A DNA stretch of 40,102 nt. It comes from Nitrososphaera sp. Its GTDB lineage: Archaea; Thermoproteota; Nitrososphaeria; Nitrososphaerales; Nitrososphaeraceae. Below the pieces are notes generated by a model. That model did no database searches, was not told the DNA's origin, and saw only the letters and a list, made by a program, of their open reading frames with translations. Numbering within the stretch: position 1 is the stretch's first letter; each line of letters starts with the position of its first letter. A program made the position numbers and the translations under genes. Below are positions 18,536 through 27,171 of the stretch, one piece after another. The stretch lies in NCBI GenBank assembly GCA_023250885.1, contig JAHEZV010000004.1:1-40102 (forward strand), in the 5' to 3' direction.

Positions 18536-19144
18536 ATGGTAGACAAGGCCGTCATTGCTGCAATTGCAGGCATCGCGATAATTGCCATAATAATAGGCGC
18601 CCTGTACGGCATGTACTTTTCAGGATACAACGCCGCGCAGGCAAAGGACGAGAACGTGAAAAAACTTGCTGGGGATGTAGATGTACAGTTGCAAAGAAGG
18701 TATGACCTTATACCCAATCTGGTAAATTCAGTCAAAGGGTACATACAATTTGAGAGTAGCCTGCTCCAGAACATCACGAAACTGAGGACGGATTGGCAGA
18801 GAGCCCCCACAGTAAATGACAGGGTAGAGACAAGCAATCAGATTGAGCAAGCTCTCAGCAAGCTGATCTTCACATATGAGCAATATCCAGACCTCAAGAC
18901 AGACCAGACATTGGTAAGGCTGATGGACGAGCTCGCCGGCACCGAGAACCGGATTGCAGTGGCAAGGACTTACTACAACGACGGCGTGCGCGACTTTAAC
19001 ACCAACCTCAGGACGTTCCCGAACAACATGTTCAATGAAGGTGGATTCCTAGGAGCCAAGCCGTGGGGATTGGAGCAGTACCCCGCCTACGAAGCGACGG
19101 CACAGGCGCAGACAACAGTCCCGCAGGTAAACCTTACTTCATAG
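18536..19144 (+). CDS. lemA: LemA family protein
   Basis: N-terminal TM helix, NAAQAKDENVKKLAGDVDVQLQRRYDLIPNLVNSVKGYIQFE...ENRIAVARTYYNDGVRDFNTNLRTFPNN. Confidence 0.95.
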   Translation: MVDKAVIAAIAGIAIIAIIIGALYGMYFSGYNAAQAKDENVKKLAGDVDVQLQRRYDLIPNLVNSVKGYIQFESSLLQNITKLRTDWQRAPTVNDRVETSNQIEQALSKLIFTYEQYPDLKTDQTLVRLMDELAGTENRIAVARTYYNDGVRDFNTNLRTFPNNMFNEGGFLGAKPWGLEQYPAYEATAQAQTTVPQVNLTS

Positions 19145-19682
19145 TATACCACTGGGCAAAGTTGTCGAGCGCCTTTTTGCGGTGCGAGTACTCGTTTTTC
19201 TTTTCTTTGAGTTGCGCAAACGTAAGATTGGTGCCAGCAGGGACAAAGATAGGGTCGTAGCCCCAGCCGCCCTCGGTTATTTTATCGGATATCCTGCCGT
19301 CAACCCTTCCCTCCGATATCGACAGGTGCCTGCCGTCGTAGAATGCTATCAGGGATCTGAATGACGCTGCCCTGTCGGCTGATCCTGCAAGCAGCTTCAT
19401 GATGCCGTCGTTTCCTATCGTCTTGAATGCGTGCGACGAGTACTGGCCGGGAAAGCCTTTCAATGCGTCAATAAACATGCCGTCGTCTTCGACTATTACC
19501 GCCATGCCGACCTGCGCAAACGCGCTCTTTGCCTTTTCACCTGCAATATCTTCAAGCAAGAATGACTGGATCTCGACCAAGTTTACCTGGGCAAAGTCGA
19601 CTGCAATGCCATGCGTTGAGAGTATCGACTGGACTTCGCGGTACTTGTTCTGGTTGGTGCTTGCAAAGGTTACGGCTTGCAT
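19134..19682 (-). CDS. rdgB: XTP/dITP pyrophosphatase (RdgB/HAM1)
   Basis: FASTNQNKYREVQSIL...VIVEDDGMFIDALKGFPGQYSS...WGYDPIFVPAG..NLTFAQL. Confidence 0.94.
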   Translation of the reverse strand: MQAVTFASTNQNKYREVQSILSTHGIAVDFAQVNLVEIQSFLLEDIAGEKAKSAFAQVGMAVIVEDDGMFIDALKGFPGQYSSHAFKTIGNDGIMKLLAGSADRAASFRSLIAFYDGRHLSISEGRVDGRISDKITEGGWGYDPIFVPAGTNLTFAQLKEKKNEYSHRKKALDNFAQWYTMK

Positions 19683-20315
19683 CTAAGTCACCCGCGCGTA
19701 CCTGCCCCGCTGCTCTATTTCCTTTACGTTTTCCAGAATTTTCTCTGTTCGTTTCCTGCCTGCGACACTTGCGTACCCCTCTACAAAGCGCGGGAACGCT
19801 TTCTTGACCGCAATGTGCGCGCTGGTAAAAACTTCTTTTATTAATCGTATGTCGGTGGCCATATCCTCCACGCGTTCCGAATAGTACGACAGGCCAAAGT
19901 CGAGCAGGACGAGCTTTTTGTTTGTGATAAAGTTTGAAGTCGTGAGGTCGCCGTGGATTATGTTGCTTGCGTGCAGCATGGCGGCGTAGCAGCCCATTTC
20001 GTAGCAGAGGTCTGGCGTCATTGTGTCCCTGACGTTTTCGCCCTCCACGAACTCCATTATTATTTCGGCATTGACAGGATCGACAAAATGCACAAACGGC
20101 GTCATGACGCCGGCGGCCTTGGCCGCGGACATGAAATTAGCTTCGTGTACCGTCCTCTGCTTCCTGATTGTCGCGTCCAGTTCCTCGTGCCTGTACGGCT
20201 TTGGCGTTCGCACCTTGGAGACCGCCTGTCTCCCGCTCCATTCTACAAGATAGATATCTGCCTCCGCGCCTCTTTTTTCCAGCCGTGGCTGCAATAGTAA
20301 TATAACCTCGGGCAT
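19683..20315 (-). CDS. bud32: Kae1-associated serine/threonine kinase Bud32
   Basis: GAEADIYLVEW...SKVRTPKPYRHEELDATIRKQRTVHEANFM...NIIHGDLTTSNFI...LLDFGLSYYSERVEDMATDI; start at 20315 (MPEVILLL). Confidence 0.94.
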   Translation of the reverse strand: MPEVILLLQPRLEKRGAEADIYLVEWSGRQAVSKVRTPKPYRHEELDATIRKQRTVHEANFMSAAKAAGVMTPFVHFVDPVNAEIIMEFVEGENVRDTMTPDLCYEMGCYAAMLHASNIIHGDLTTSNFITNKKLVLLDFGLSYYSERVEDMATDIRLIKEVFTSAHIAVKKAFPRFVEGYASVAGRKRTEKILENVKEIEQRGRYARVT

Positions 20316-20327
20316 CGAGATAAAAAC

Positions 20328-20648
20328 GTGGTGAGTTTCGAGCCGGCGCCCGGGGAGAAGGTGGTCCTTGACGAGGACTGCGCCGAGGACAAGCTGAGAA
20401 ATGGCTTGCTCTTCCTTACTGACCGCAGGCTCGTGTTCCAAAAGACGCAGGGTAGGATGGCCACCTTCTCAAAAAAGGAAGGCGAAGTTATCATAGATAT
20501 GCCGCTGAACAAGATATCGTCCGTCAGGGCCGAAGGATTCCTTGTGAAAAAGCTGGTCGTCGTGTCCGACGACCAGACCTACAAGTTCGGCGTGTTTAGC
20601 AACGGCAAGTGGGAACGCCAGATAAAGCAGCTCATCAGCGCCAGCTGA
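20328..20648 (+). CDS. Small PH/GRAM-like domain protein (106 aa)
   Basis: EKVVLDEDCAEDKLRNGLLFLTDRRLVFQKTQ...INMPLNKISS-like pattern ending in KFGVFSNGKWERQIKQLI; GTG start. Confidence 0.7.
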   Translation: MVSFEPAPGEKVVLDEDCAEDKLRNGLLFLTDRRLVFQKTQGRMATFSKKEGEVIIDMPLNKISSVRAEGFLVKKLVVVSDDQTYKFGVFSNGKWERQIKQLISAS

Positions 20649-21624
20649 CGTCCACGGTGTCGAGCCGCCATGACTGCTGAACAAACGACTTTTCCATCTT
20701 GACGTGCTTTTTTGTAGTCTGGTATTCCTGAATCGCGGTCCACGCGATCTGCGCCCCATTGTCGCCGGCAAACTTTAGTGGGCACACAAACAGTTTGGCT
20801 CCTTGGCGGCTGCACGCGGCTTCAAGCATCTGGGCAAGCCTCTTGTTTGCGGCTACTCCGCCCACTATCATCATCTCTTTCTTGCCGGTGAATGAAAGGG
20901 CACGCTCGACTGCCTCTGCTAGCATTGCAAACGCTGTCTCCTGCAGCGAGTAGCACGTATCAGCCACCTGTGCCCTGCCCGACGCAAGCCTTATCGCAGC
21001 AGTCAGGAGGCCGGAAAATGAAACGTCGTTTCCCTTGACGATGTATGGCAGCTGCAGGTATTTGCCTGCCGACTGGACTGCGAGCTGCTCGATCCTGCCG
21101 CCGCACGGCGACGCAAAGCCAAGCGCCCTTCCAAACTGGTCAAGCAGTTGGCCTGCGGTGATGTCAAGCGTTTCTCCAAAGACGCGCCACCGGCCATGAG
21201 AGAATGCAAGTATCATGGTGTGGCCTCCAGACACCAGCAGGACGAGCGGATCGGAGGCACCGGTGAGCATCGCACCAAGCTCTAGGTGGCCGAGGGCGTG
21301 ATTGACCGGCACCAGTGGCTTTTTGTTAAAGCCGGCCACCGTCCTTGCAACAACAGCGCCGACGCGAAGGCACGGCCCGAGCCCCGGCCCGGCAGAGTAG
21401 CCGACAATGCCGACGTCCTTCATCGAGACGCCTGCAGACTGTAGCGATTGCCGGAAAAGACCGGTGCTGACTTCCATGTGGTGGCGCGACGCTTCGCGCG
21501 GGTGTATCCCGCTGCCTTCAGGCGCCTTGTAGAGGTCGCGCTCGTCAGACAGTACTTTGCCTGTCGAGTCGACTATCGAGCATCCAAACGTGTGCGCAGT
21601 GCTTTCAACCCCAAGGCATAGCAT
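20635..21624 (-). CDS. kae1: tRNA N6-adenosine threonylcarbamoyltransferase (KEOPS subunit Kae1)
   Basis: LGVESTAHTFGCSIVD...GIHPREASRHHMEV...VNHALGHLELG...LLVSGGHTMI...VGGVAANKRL. Confidence 0.96.
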   Translation of the reverse strand: MLCLGVESTAHTFGCSIVDSTGKVLSDERDLYKAPEGSGIHPREASRHHMEVSTGLFRQSLQSAGVSMKDVGIVGYSAGPGLGPCLRVGAVVARTVAGFNKKPLVPVNHALGHLELGAMLTGASDPLVLLVSGGHTMILAFSHGRWRVFGETLDITAGQLLDQFGRALGFASPCGGRIEQLAVQSAGKYLQLPYIVKGNDVSFSGLLTAAIRLASGRAQVADTCYSLQETAFAMLAEAVERALSFTGKKEMMIVGGVAANKRLAQMLEAACSRQGAKLFVCPLKFAGDNGAQIAWTAIQEYQTTKKHVKMEKSFVQQSWRLDTVDVSWR

Positions 21625-21626
21625 TG

Positions 21627-22829
21627 CTATCCCCTGCTTGTCGCCGACACTATTTTAATCACGTCGCTGCTTTTCAGCTTGTGGTCTGCACCTATCCTCT
21701 GCTTTGTCCTTGCGTCGACTGCGTACAGGAACCCTCTTGCAAGGTCGGCGTGCACTGTGTCTGCAAGGTCTTTTGCAGTCGAGCCTTCGGGCAATAGCCT
21801 GACGTCTGGCAGGACGTTCCCCTTCTTGTCTGCAAGTTTGAACTCGTCTTCCACCGGGTAGACTGCCACCATGCGCAGCAGTTTGAAGCAGGCGATGTTG
21901 ATTGCCTCCTGCACTCCGGTCGAGCCGTATTTCTGCATGAGCGTTCTTACTATGTCGAGTGCCTTTTGCTGCTGTGCGTTAAGTGTGACATTTGGCTTGA
22001 CATCAAACGAGCTGTCGCCTGGTAGGTAATGGAGCACGCCCTTCTTTGATGCCTTTCTCAGTAGCGCTTCAGCCTCTGAGGCGCACGGAACCACTTCAAG
22101 GCCGGCTGACTTCATCTTCTCGATGTTGGCCTCTGCCGAGGGCAGATCGGCCTTGTTAGCCGCTACCACAAATGGCCTGGCTTTTGCCCGCAGTATTTTG
22201 CAGAACGCAAAAATGTCCTCCTTTGTCCAGCTCACCGGCTTTTTCATTGCAAGACCTGACGTGTGAATTGCGGCTGCGATTACCGGCTCGCTTATTGCAA
22301 GGCCAGACAGTCGCTTGGCAAGCATCTGCTCCAGCTTTTGGCCCAGACCTTCGGCCTCTCTGGCGTTTTTGCCCCAGTCCCGCCCTACCAGAGCGGCAAG
22401 CCAGAGGTCGAACTCTTCTTCCACAAAGGTGATGTCAAACATCGGGTTGCCAGTTCCTGCCGGCACCGACCTCCCGTTGCCGTCAGTCGTGCCCGAAGCG
22501 TCCACGACATGTATGAGCGCGTCTGCCTGCCTCGCGTCGTCGAGGAACTTGTTGCCAAGCCCCTTTCCGGCGTGGGCTCCCGGGACGAGGCCCGCCACGT
22601 CGACCAGCTTTACCGGAATGAACCTGTTGCCGTCGATGCACATCGAGTGCACGGGGTTGTCCTGAACGCCAAACTCGCGGCAGATGCATTTTACCCTTGC
22701 ATAGGCTATTCCAACGTTGGGCTCAATAGTTGTAAACGGATAATTGGCGGCTGGGACTGCAAGCTCTGTTGCCGCGTTAAAGAAGGTGGACTTGCCGACA
22801 TTAGCCTTGCCAATCAAGCCTATAATCAA
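21627..22829 (-). CDS. Obg/YchF-like GTP-binding protein with TGS domain
   Basis: IGLIGKANVGKSTFFNAATELAVPAANYPFTTIEPNVG...VKLVDVAGLVPGAHAGKGLGNKFLDD...AANKADLPS. Confidence 0.95.
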   Translation of the reverse strand: MIIGLIGKANVGKSTFFNAATELAVPAANYPFTTIEPNVGIAYARVKCICREFGVQDNPVHSMCIDGNRFIPVKLVDVAGLVPGAHAGKGLGNKFLDDARQADALIHVVDASGTTDGNGRSVPAGTGNPMFDITFVEEEFDLWLAALVGRDWGKNAREAEGLGQKLEQMLAKRLSGLAISEPVIAAAIHTSGLAMKKPVSWTKEDIFAFCKILRAKARPFVVAANKADLPSAEANIEKMKSAGLEVVPCASEAEALLRKASKKGVLHYLPGDSSFDVKPNVTLNAQQQKALDIVRTLMQKYGSTGVQEAINIACFKLLRMVAVYPVEDEFKLADKKGNVLPDVRLLPEGSTAKDLADTVHADLARGFLYAVDARTKQRIGADHKLKSSDVIKIVSATSRG

Positions 22830-22876
22830 ATTACGCTTGTTTTGGCCCAGCCCGAATTAATGTCTTTCAAGATTTA

Positions 22877-23378
22877 ATGAATTGCGGGCGCGATACTGGC
22901 GCGTTGAAAGAGTTTGCGCGGCTCGTCAAAAAGCTCGGGCTTGAGAGGCACCCGGAGGGCGGGTACTTAAAGCAGACATACAGGTCTGACACCATGGTAA
23001 ATGTCGAAGGGTTTAATGGGCCGCGGGACACTTCAACCGCGATCTATTACATGCTGGTCGGCGGCGATTTTTCTGCATTCCACGGGATCAGGTCAGGCGA
23101 GGTCTGGCACTATATGCAGGGGGCTCGATACGCTCTACGCAATAGACAAGGATGGGAAACTGTCAAAGATAAAGATCGGCAGGTGCGGGACACCTCAAGC
23201 AGTCGTAAAGGCCAACACTTGGTTTGCGGCGGCGCTTGACAGCACAAAATCATACTCCTTGCTTGGCTGCACCATGTCTCCGGACTTGGACTACCGCGAC
23301 TGGGAACTTGCCAAAAGGGGCGAGCTTGTCATGATATATCTGCAGCACAGAAAGGTCATTGAGAGATACACAAAATAG
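22877..23378 (+). pseudogene. Cupin superfamily (DUF985-like) protein interrupted by a +1 frameshift at a G5 run near 23119
   Basis: LVKKLGLERHPEGGYLKQTYRSD...STAIYYMLVGGDFSAFHGIRSGEVWHYMQG then, in another frame, LDTLYAIDKDGKLSKIKIG...QAVVKANTWFAAAL...SLLGCTMSPDLDYRDWELAKRGEL; span 502 nt (3n+1). Confidence 0.75.
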
Positions 23379-23400
23379 GCGCTGCCCTCAAACCATCGTC

Positions 23401-24153
23401 ATGGCCAAGCCGGCGGCGGTGTGCATCATAAGTGGCGGGCTCGATTCTGTCTGCTACGCTGCTTCGCTTGCAGCCAACGACGGCTATGATCTTTACTTGC
23501 TGACGTTTGCGTACGGCCAGCGCGCAAACCGCGAAATAGAGCGCGCCCGGTATTTCGCCAAGGTGCTGAAGGCAAAGGACCACAAGGTGGTCGACATCAG
23601 CTTCATGAAGTCGCTCTATGGCAAAAGCAACGCCCTGACGGACAGCGGGCAAGAGCTGTCACATGATTTTTCGCAGAGCCTGGTGGTCCCTGTCCGCAAT
23701 GCCATATTCCTGACAATAGCCACTGCGTGGGCGATTAGCATAAACGCCAAGGTTGTCGCCTACGGGGCGCACACCGGCGACATCCCGCACTATCCTGACT
23801 GCCGGCCGGCGTTTGTCAGCGCGATAAATGAAGCGCTCAACATTGCCGAGTCTGACAGCATCATTGCCGGCCAGCGGCAGAAAATAACGATGCTGTCGCC
23901 GGCCGTGATGGGCCTTGACAAGCCGGAGCTGCTCAAGGCCGGCTACAAGATACTGGGTGACAGGATATTCCAGACGTGGAGCTGCTACTCTGACGGGGTC
24001 AGGGCTGGAAGCGGCTATTTGCACTGCGGGTGTTGCGAATCGTGTATAAATAGGAAAAACGCATTCACCACTGCACGGATAGAGGACGAAACTAATTATG
24101 CGACAGAAAGCCGCGGCAAGCTCAAGGGTAAAGCTAAGCGAGATATTCACTAG
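23401..24153 (+). CDS. queC: 7-cyano-7-deazaguanine (preQ0) synthase
   Basis: VCIISGGLDSVCYAASLA, FAYGQRANREIERARYFAKVL, GAHTGDIPHYPDCRPAFV, HCGCCESCINRKNAF. Confidence 0.94.
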   Translation: MAKPAAVCIISGGLDSVCYAASLAANDGYDLYLLTFAYGQRANREIERARYFAKVLKAKDHKVVDISFMKSLYGKSNALTDSGQELSHDFSQSLVVPVRNAIFLTIATAWAISINAKVVAYGAHTGDIPHYPDCRPAFVSAINEALNIAESDSIIAGQRQKITMLSPAVMGLDKPELLKAGYKILGDRIFQTWSCYSDGVRAGSGYLHCGCCESCINRKNAFTTARIEDETNYATESRGKLKGKAKRDIH

Positions 24154-24835
24154 CATCGAGGGAGAGGGTATACTGTTTGGCACCAAGACGATGTTTGTTA
24201 GGCTGGCGGGGTGCCCGCTGAAATGCCACTGGTGCGACACGCCCTACGCGCTCCCGCTTGACAGCGGCTCCGACTTCTCTATAGCGGAGGTAAAGGAGCT
24301 GATTTCAAAGAACCGTCACCCCAACACCTACAAGGTCAACTTTACCGGCGGCGAGCCACTGGTGCAGCACGAGGCGGTCATTGAACTTGCGAAATTTGTC
24401 CGGCAGAAGGGCCTCAGGACGTATCTGGAGTCGGCCTGCTACGACTCGGCTAGGTTTGCCAAGGTCCTTCCCTACATCGACCTTGTGAAGGTGGAGTTCA
24501 AGCTGAAGGACTCGAAAGTGTTGGACGAAAAGCACTACGGCAGCCTGCTGCGGAGCGAGCTTGAGTGCCTCAAGCTGGCGGTCAGCAGCGGCAAAACATC
24601 CTATATCAAAGTAGTAGTAACAAATTCGTCAAGCCTTAAAGAATTTAAGGAATTGGTACGCGAGGTGTTCAGAGTGGCAAAGCCAGCGGAGATAGCAGGA
24701 TTTATAATACAGCCAAGCTATAAAATTGACGAGCCAACGTTGGATGTGCTTTTTGGCTTTTATGACGCTGTCTACCCAGTGTACGATCAGGTCCGGGTCG
24801 TGCCGCAGCTGCACAAGATCATAGGAGTCAGGTAA
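24098..24835 (+). CDS. queE: 7-carboxy-7-deazaguanine synthase (radical SAM)
   Basis: LSEIFTSIEGEGILFGTKTMFVRLAGCPLKCHWCDTPYA, NFTGGEPLVQ. Confidence 0.93.
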   Translation: MRQKAAASSRVKLSEIFTSIEGEGILFGTKTMFVRLAGCPLKCHWCDTPYALPLDSGSDFSIAEVKELISKNRHPNTYKVNFTGGEPLVQHEAVIELAKFVRQKGLRTYLESACYDSARFAKVLPYIDLVKVEFKLKDSKVLDEKHYGSLLRSELECLKLAVSSGKTSYIKVVVTNSSSLKEFKELVREVFRVAKPAEIAGFIIQPSYKIDEPTLDVLFGFYDAVYPVYDQVRVVPQLHKIIGVR

Positions 24836-24845
24836 AAATCAAGAA

Positions 24846-25427
24846 ATGTCAACAGAAAAGACAGCGATTAACAAGAAGAGGATTGCAAAGCTAGTAAGGC
24901 AGCTTTTGCTCGAGCTGGGCGAGAACCCCGACAGGGAAGGGCTCGCAGGCACCCCGAGCAGGATAGCCGACGTGTACGAAGAAATTTTCGGTGGCTACAG
25001 GATGGACGCAGAGCTCGATGTCAGCTTTTCGGAAGAGACTGAGGCAATCGTTGCAAAGGACATCCAGTTCTACAGCATGTGTGAGCACCACATGCTGCCG
25101 TTCTTTGGCAAGATACACGTCGCCTATATGCCGTCTGGCAAGGTGTTTGGCGTTTCAAAACTGGTGAGGCTGGTCGAGAAGTACTCCCGCCGCTTGCAGA
25201 TACAGGAGAGGCTTACAAAACAGATAGCCGACGAGCTCGTGCGAATGGGAGTAAAGGGCGCGCTGGTGATAGCAGAAGGCGAACACCTTTGCATGAAGAT
25301 GCGCGGCGTCAAAAACGACAGCTCGATCACCACGATAGCGCACCGCGGCGTAATGGAGCAGAAGGAGATACGCGAGCATGTGCTTGCCCTTATCTACAAC
25401 CCCAAGTCAGAGATGACTAGGGTATAA
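24846..25427 (+). CDS. folE: GTP cyclohydrolase I
   Basis: NPDREGLAGTPSRIADVYEEIFGGY, IQFYSMCEHHMLPFFGKIHVAYMP, GVSKLVRLVEKYSRRLQIQERLTKQIAD, EHLCMKMRGV. Confidence 0.96.
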   Translation: MSTEKTAINKKRIAKLVRQLLLELGENPDREGLAGTPSRIADVYEEIFGGYRMDAELDVSFSEETEAIVAKDIQFYSMCEHHMLPFFGKIHVAYMPSGKVFGVSKLVRLVEKYSRRLQIQERLTKQIADELVRMGVKGALVIAEGEHLCMKMRGVKNDSSITTIAHRGVMEQKEIREHVLALIYNPKSEMTRV

Positions 25428-25556
25428 GGATTGCTTGATCTCTTTTCTGGTATAGAAGGAGTCGGACGAAACACAGTTCCACCCATCAATGTCTCCAAGC
25501 CGGGTAATCACGGTGCGCTCTATCATGCTGATTCCTCAGTCTGGGCACCAGAACAT
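25407..25556 (-). pseudogene. Possible degraded small zinc-ribbon ORF: MFWCPD[TGA]GISMIERTVITRLGDIDGWNCVSSDSFYTRKEIKQSLYPSHL
   Basis: Frame-consistent 50-codon reading with TGA at codon 7, where a CPxCG motif would have Cys. Confidence 0.3.
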
Positions 25557-25670
25557 AATTAAGAAATGGCCGAAATGTTACTTAACTGCGAGGCGTACAA
25601 TGCAGCAATTGTGTTACAGTGCAACAAACTGCCATCAGGCTAATAAGCGACCTCTTTTCATCAGCCGCAA

Positions 25671-27107
25671 TTGTCCGGCTGTACGATCACCATTTACGGT
25701 GGGGTAAACGAGGTAGGGGGCAACAAGATCCTCCTCTACGACAACGGGACCAAGATACTCCTTGACTTTGGCAAGGGTTTTTCCCGGCGCGCAAGATTCT
25801 TTGAAGAGTATCTGAAGCCAAGGTCGGCAAACGGCATTGTCGACTTTATCGAAACGGGCCTGATCCCTGACGTCGAGGGCATTTACAGGGAGGACTTGCT
25901 GGAGATGGCTGGCATGAAGGCTAGTGCGCCCGCGGTTGACGCGGTGCTAGTTTCGCACGCCCATGCCGACCACGTCGACTATATTTCATTTCTTCACCGC
26001 GACATCCCGCTCTACATGGGGAGCACGTGCCACACCATCCTCCAAGCCATACAGGACAGGGCGCCCCGGGACTTCGAGCGCGAGGTGCTCGACTTTCTAC
26101 CCAAGCCGTCAAAGAGGGGGGTCAAGCCAGTGGCAAGGAAGATAAACGAGTTCAGGTCTGGTCGCAAGTTCAAAATCGGATCGCTTGAAATACACCCTAT
26201 CCATGTCGACCATTCGATACCCGGCGCGTATGGGTTTATAATTTACACCAGCGCCGGGCCGGTCGTCTACACCGGCGACGTGCGGCTGCACGGTGCAAGG
26301 CCGGAAATGACGCAAGAGTTTGTGTCGGAGGCAAGGGCGGCAAAGCCGATTGTCCTCATATGCGAAGGGACTAGAATAACTGACATCTCGTTGGAGGAAA
26401 GCGAGCAGCGTGTGTTCAGGGAGGCAAACGGCCTTGTAACAAAGCACCCTGATTCGCCGGTGTTCGCCGATTTCAACTTCAAGGACACTGACAGGGTCAA
26501 GACGTTTTACCGGATAGCGAAAGAGAACGGGCGCAAGCTGGTGGTCAAGCTGAAGGACTGCTACTACCTGAAGTACCTGTCGCAGGACCCAAACCTTGGC
26601 ATCCCAAGCTACGATGACAAGGACATCGTGATTTACAAGCCAAAGCAGGTGTCGGGCACGTATGCAGACGGCGACTATTACGGTGAGGACGCGACTTTTG
26701 CAAGCCTGCCAAATGCAAAAACCGCGGCAGAGATAAGCCAGAACCCAAGCAGGTATGTGTGCGCCCTTGGCTACTTTAGCTTTGCATCCCTTATCGATAT
26801 CAGGCCGCCTTCCGGCACGCTCTACATCCACTCTGCAAGCGAGCCGTACAACGAAGAAATGGTTCTGAACCAAGAGCGGGTAGACAACTGGCTCGATAAG
26901 TTTGGCATGGAAAGACATCAAATACATTGTTCTGGGCATGCAAAGGGACCCGACCTGTTCCAGATTGTAAAAGAGATCGACGCCAAGATGCTCTTTCCAA
27001 TACACACTGAGCACCCAGAGCTGTATGTGAGGGCAACCAGGAACATGACCGTTGTTGAGGAAGGGAAAACGTACGCGCTGCAGAGAGTGAATGCAGAACC
27101 TATTTAA
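25671..27107 (+). CDS. MBL-fold/beta-CASP metallohydrolase, RNase J-like
   Basis: VSHAHADHVDYISFL, HVDHSIPGAYGFIIYTSAGPVVYTGDVRLHG, CSGHAKGPDLFQIVKEIDAKMLFPIHTEHPELY; TTG start. Confidence 0.85.
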   Translation: MSGCTITIYGGVNEVGGNKILLYDNGTKILLDFGKGFSRRARFFEEYLKPRSANGIVDFIETGLIPDVEGIYREDLLEMAGMKASAPAVDAVLVSHAHADHVDYISFLHRDIPLYMGSTCHTILQAIQDRAPRDFEREVLDFLPKPSKRGVKPVARKINEFRSGRKFKIGSLEIHPIHVDHSIPGAYGFIIYTSAGPVVYTGDVRLHGARPEMTQEFVSEARAAKPIVLICEGTRITDISLEESEQRVFREANGLVTKHPDSPVFADFNFKDTDRVKTFYRIAKENGRKLVVKLKDCYYLKYLSQDPNLGIPSYDDKDIVIYKPKQVSGTYADGDYYGEDATFASLPNAKTAAEISQNPSRYVCALGYFSFASLIDIRPPSGTLYIHSASEPYNEEMVLNQERVDNWLDKFGMERHQIHCSGHAKGPDLFQIVKEIDAKMLFPIHTEHPELYVRATRNMTVVEEGKTYALQRVNAEPI

Positions 27108-27171
27108 TCGCTGCATGTATTGTACGAGCATTGTATTTTGCATTGGATGCTAGCTTGGAAGTAGTTGCCAT

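Noticed and set aside
26109-27143. 344-aa minus-strand ORF
   Set aside because: Entirely antisense to the RNase J-like MBL gene with clear catalytic motifs; a GC-driven shadow ORF.
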